Shown here: in pieces, positions 5,245 through 5,333 of the stretch | Layout of the letters: every line of letters starts with the position of its first letter | Position numbering within the stretch: the first letter of the stretch is position 1 | Assembly: GCA_964605975.1 (NCBI GenBank) | Contig: CAZSER010000041.1 | Location: forward strand, 1 to 5,333 | Direction of reading: 5' to 3' | Length of the DNA: 5,333 nt | Source: JBAYHA01 sp964605975 | GTDB taxonomy: Bacteria; Patescibacteriota; Patescibacteriia; UBA11705; JABHMO01 | The notes under the pieces: model-generated | Seen by the model: only the letters and a program-made list of their open reading frames with translations | Database searches by the model: none | What the model was told of the DNA's origin: nothing | Made by a program: the position numbers and the translations under genes

Positions 5245-5288
5245 TGGCCAAAATCCAAAACTCCTTATTAGGAGTTAGGATTAAGCCA
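5245..5288. repeat. long imperfect hairpin
   Basis: Three nested arm pairs share one centre: TGGC (5245-5248) with GCCA (5285-5288), AATCC (5252-5256) with GGATT (5278-5282), and AACTCCT (5259-5265) with AGGAGTT (5270-5276). The loop is TATT, and the internal loops are 2-3 nt on the left and 1-2 nt on the right. Neither strand has a clean T tract, so it is a poor terminator. It could be part of a mobile or repeat element, or an RNA structure. The stretch from 5221 to the window end holds no gene I can support. Confidence 0.5.
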
Positions 5289-5333
5289 GTATAGTATCTA
5301 TAATCTGCAAAATATCATGCCTGTGGCTATCAG

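Noticed and set aside
5221..5271. 16-codon plus-strand ORF through the G-rich tract (MEEGSGGEWPKSKTPY)
   Set aside because: It has no ribosome site, is very short and ends inside the hairpin; coding cannot be supported.
1..5333. CRISPR array, tRNA or rRNA genes, insertion sequence with transposase
   Set aside because: I found no regularly spaced repeats, cloverleaf or rRNA-like stretch, and no transposase motifs on either strand.

Overview
The window is low in G+C, tightly packed and made of short genes, apart from one long membrane glycosyltransferase. The gene set is a ZIP metal transporter, a class I methyltransferase, a GT-C type glycosyltransferase and several unrecognised small proteins. 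This suits a bacterium with a reduced genome, and a Candidate Phyla Radiation (Patescibacteria) member is my best guess. That rests on style of sequence and gene content, not on a marker gene.

Layout. Positions 1-1297 hold two minus-strand genes 30 bp apart: a class I SAM-dependent methyltransferase followed by a ZIP metal transporter that runs off the left edge. Ahead of the methyltransferase lie a good promoter (1440-1468) and a leader of about 135 nt containing a long inverted repeat and a competing pairing. Positions 1472-2118 hold a compact minus-strand cluster of very short genes (34 aa, 56 aa and about 45-68 aa). It has canonical Shine-Dalgarno sites and two Rho-independent terminators. 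Two of the three short genes look frame-broken near their 3' ends: a +1 shift in each gives a more protein-like C-terminus that stops right at the following terminator.

Positions 2148-4588 hold a plus-strand operon. It runs from an extended -10 promoter 9 nt before the first ATG, through a 538-aa GT-C/GT39-like glycosyltransferase and a membrane-anchored protein split by an in-frame TAA, to a 63-aa two-helix membrane protein. All junctions overlap. The operon ends at a bidirectional terminator (4563-4588). That terminator is shared with a convergent 185-aa minus-strand gene of unknown function (4596-5153). Beyond 5190 there is a promoter, an out-of-place G-rich tract and a long imperfect hairpin; no gene there can be called with confidence.

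How the parts may work together. The plus-strand operon looks like a cell-envelope glycosylation module: the multi-pass enzyme would use a lipid-linked sugar donor, and the two small membrane proteins may be partners. The methyltransferase and ZIP genes are probably co-transcribed but have no evident shared pathway. The short-gene cluster has no recognisable function. Its strong ribosome binding sites contrast with the long genes, none of which has a clear one.
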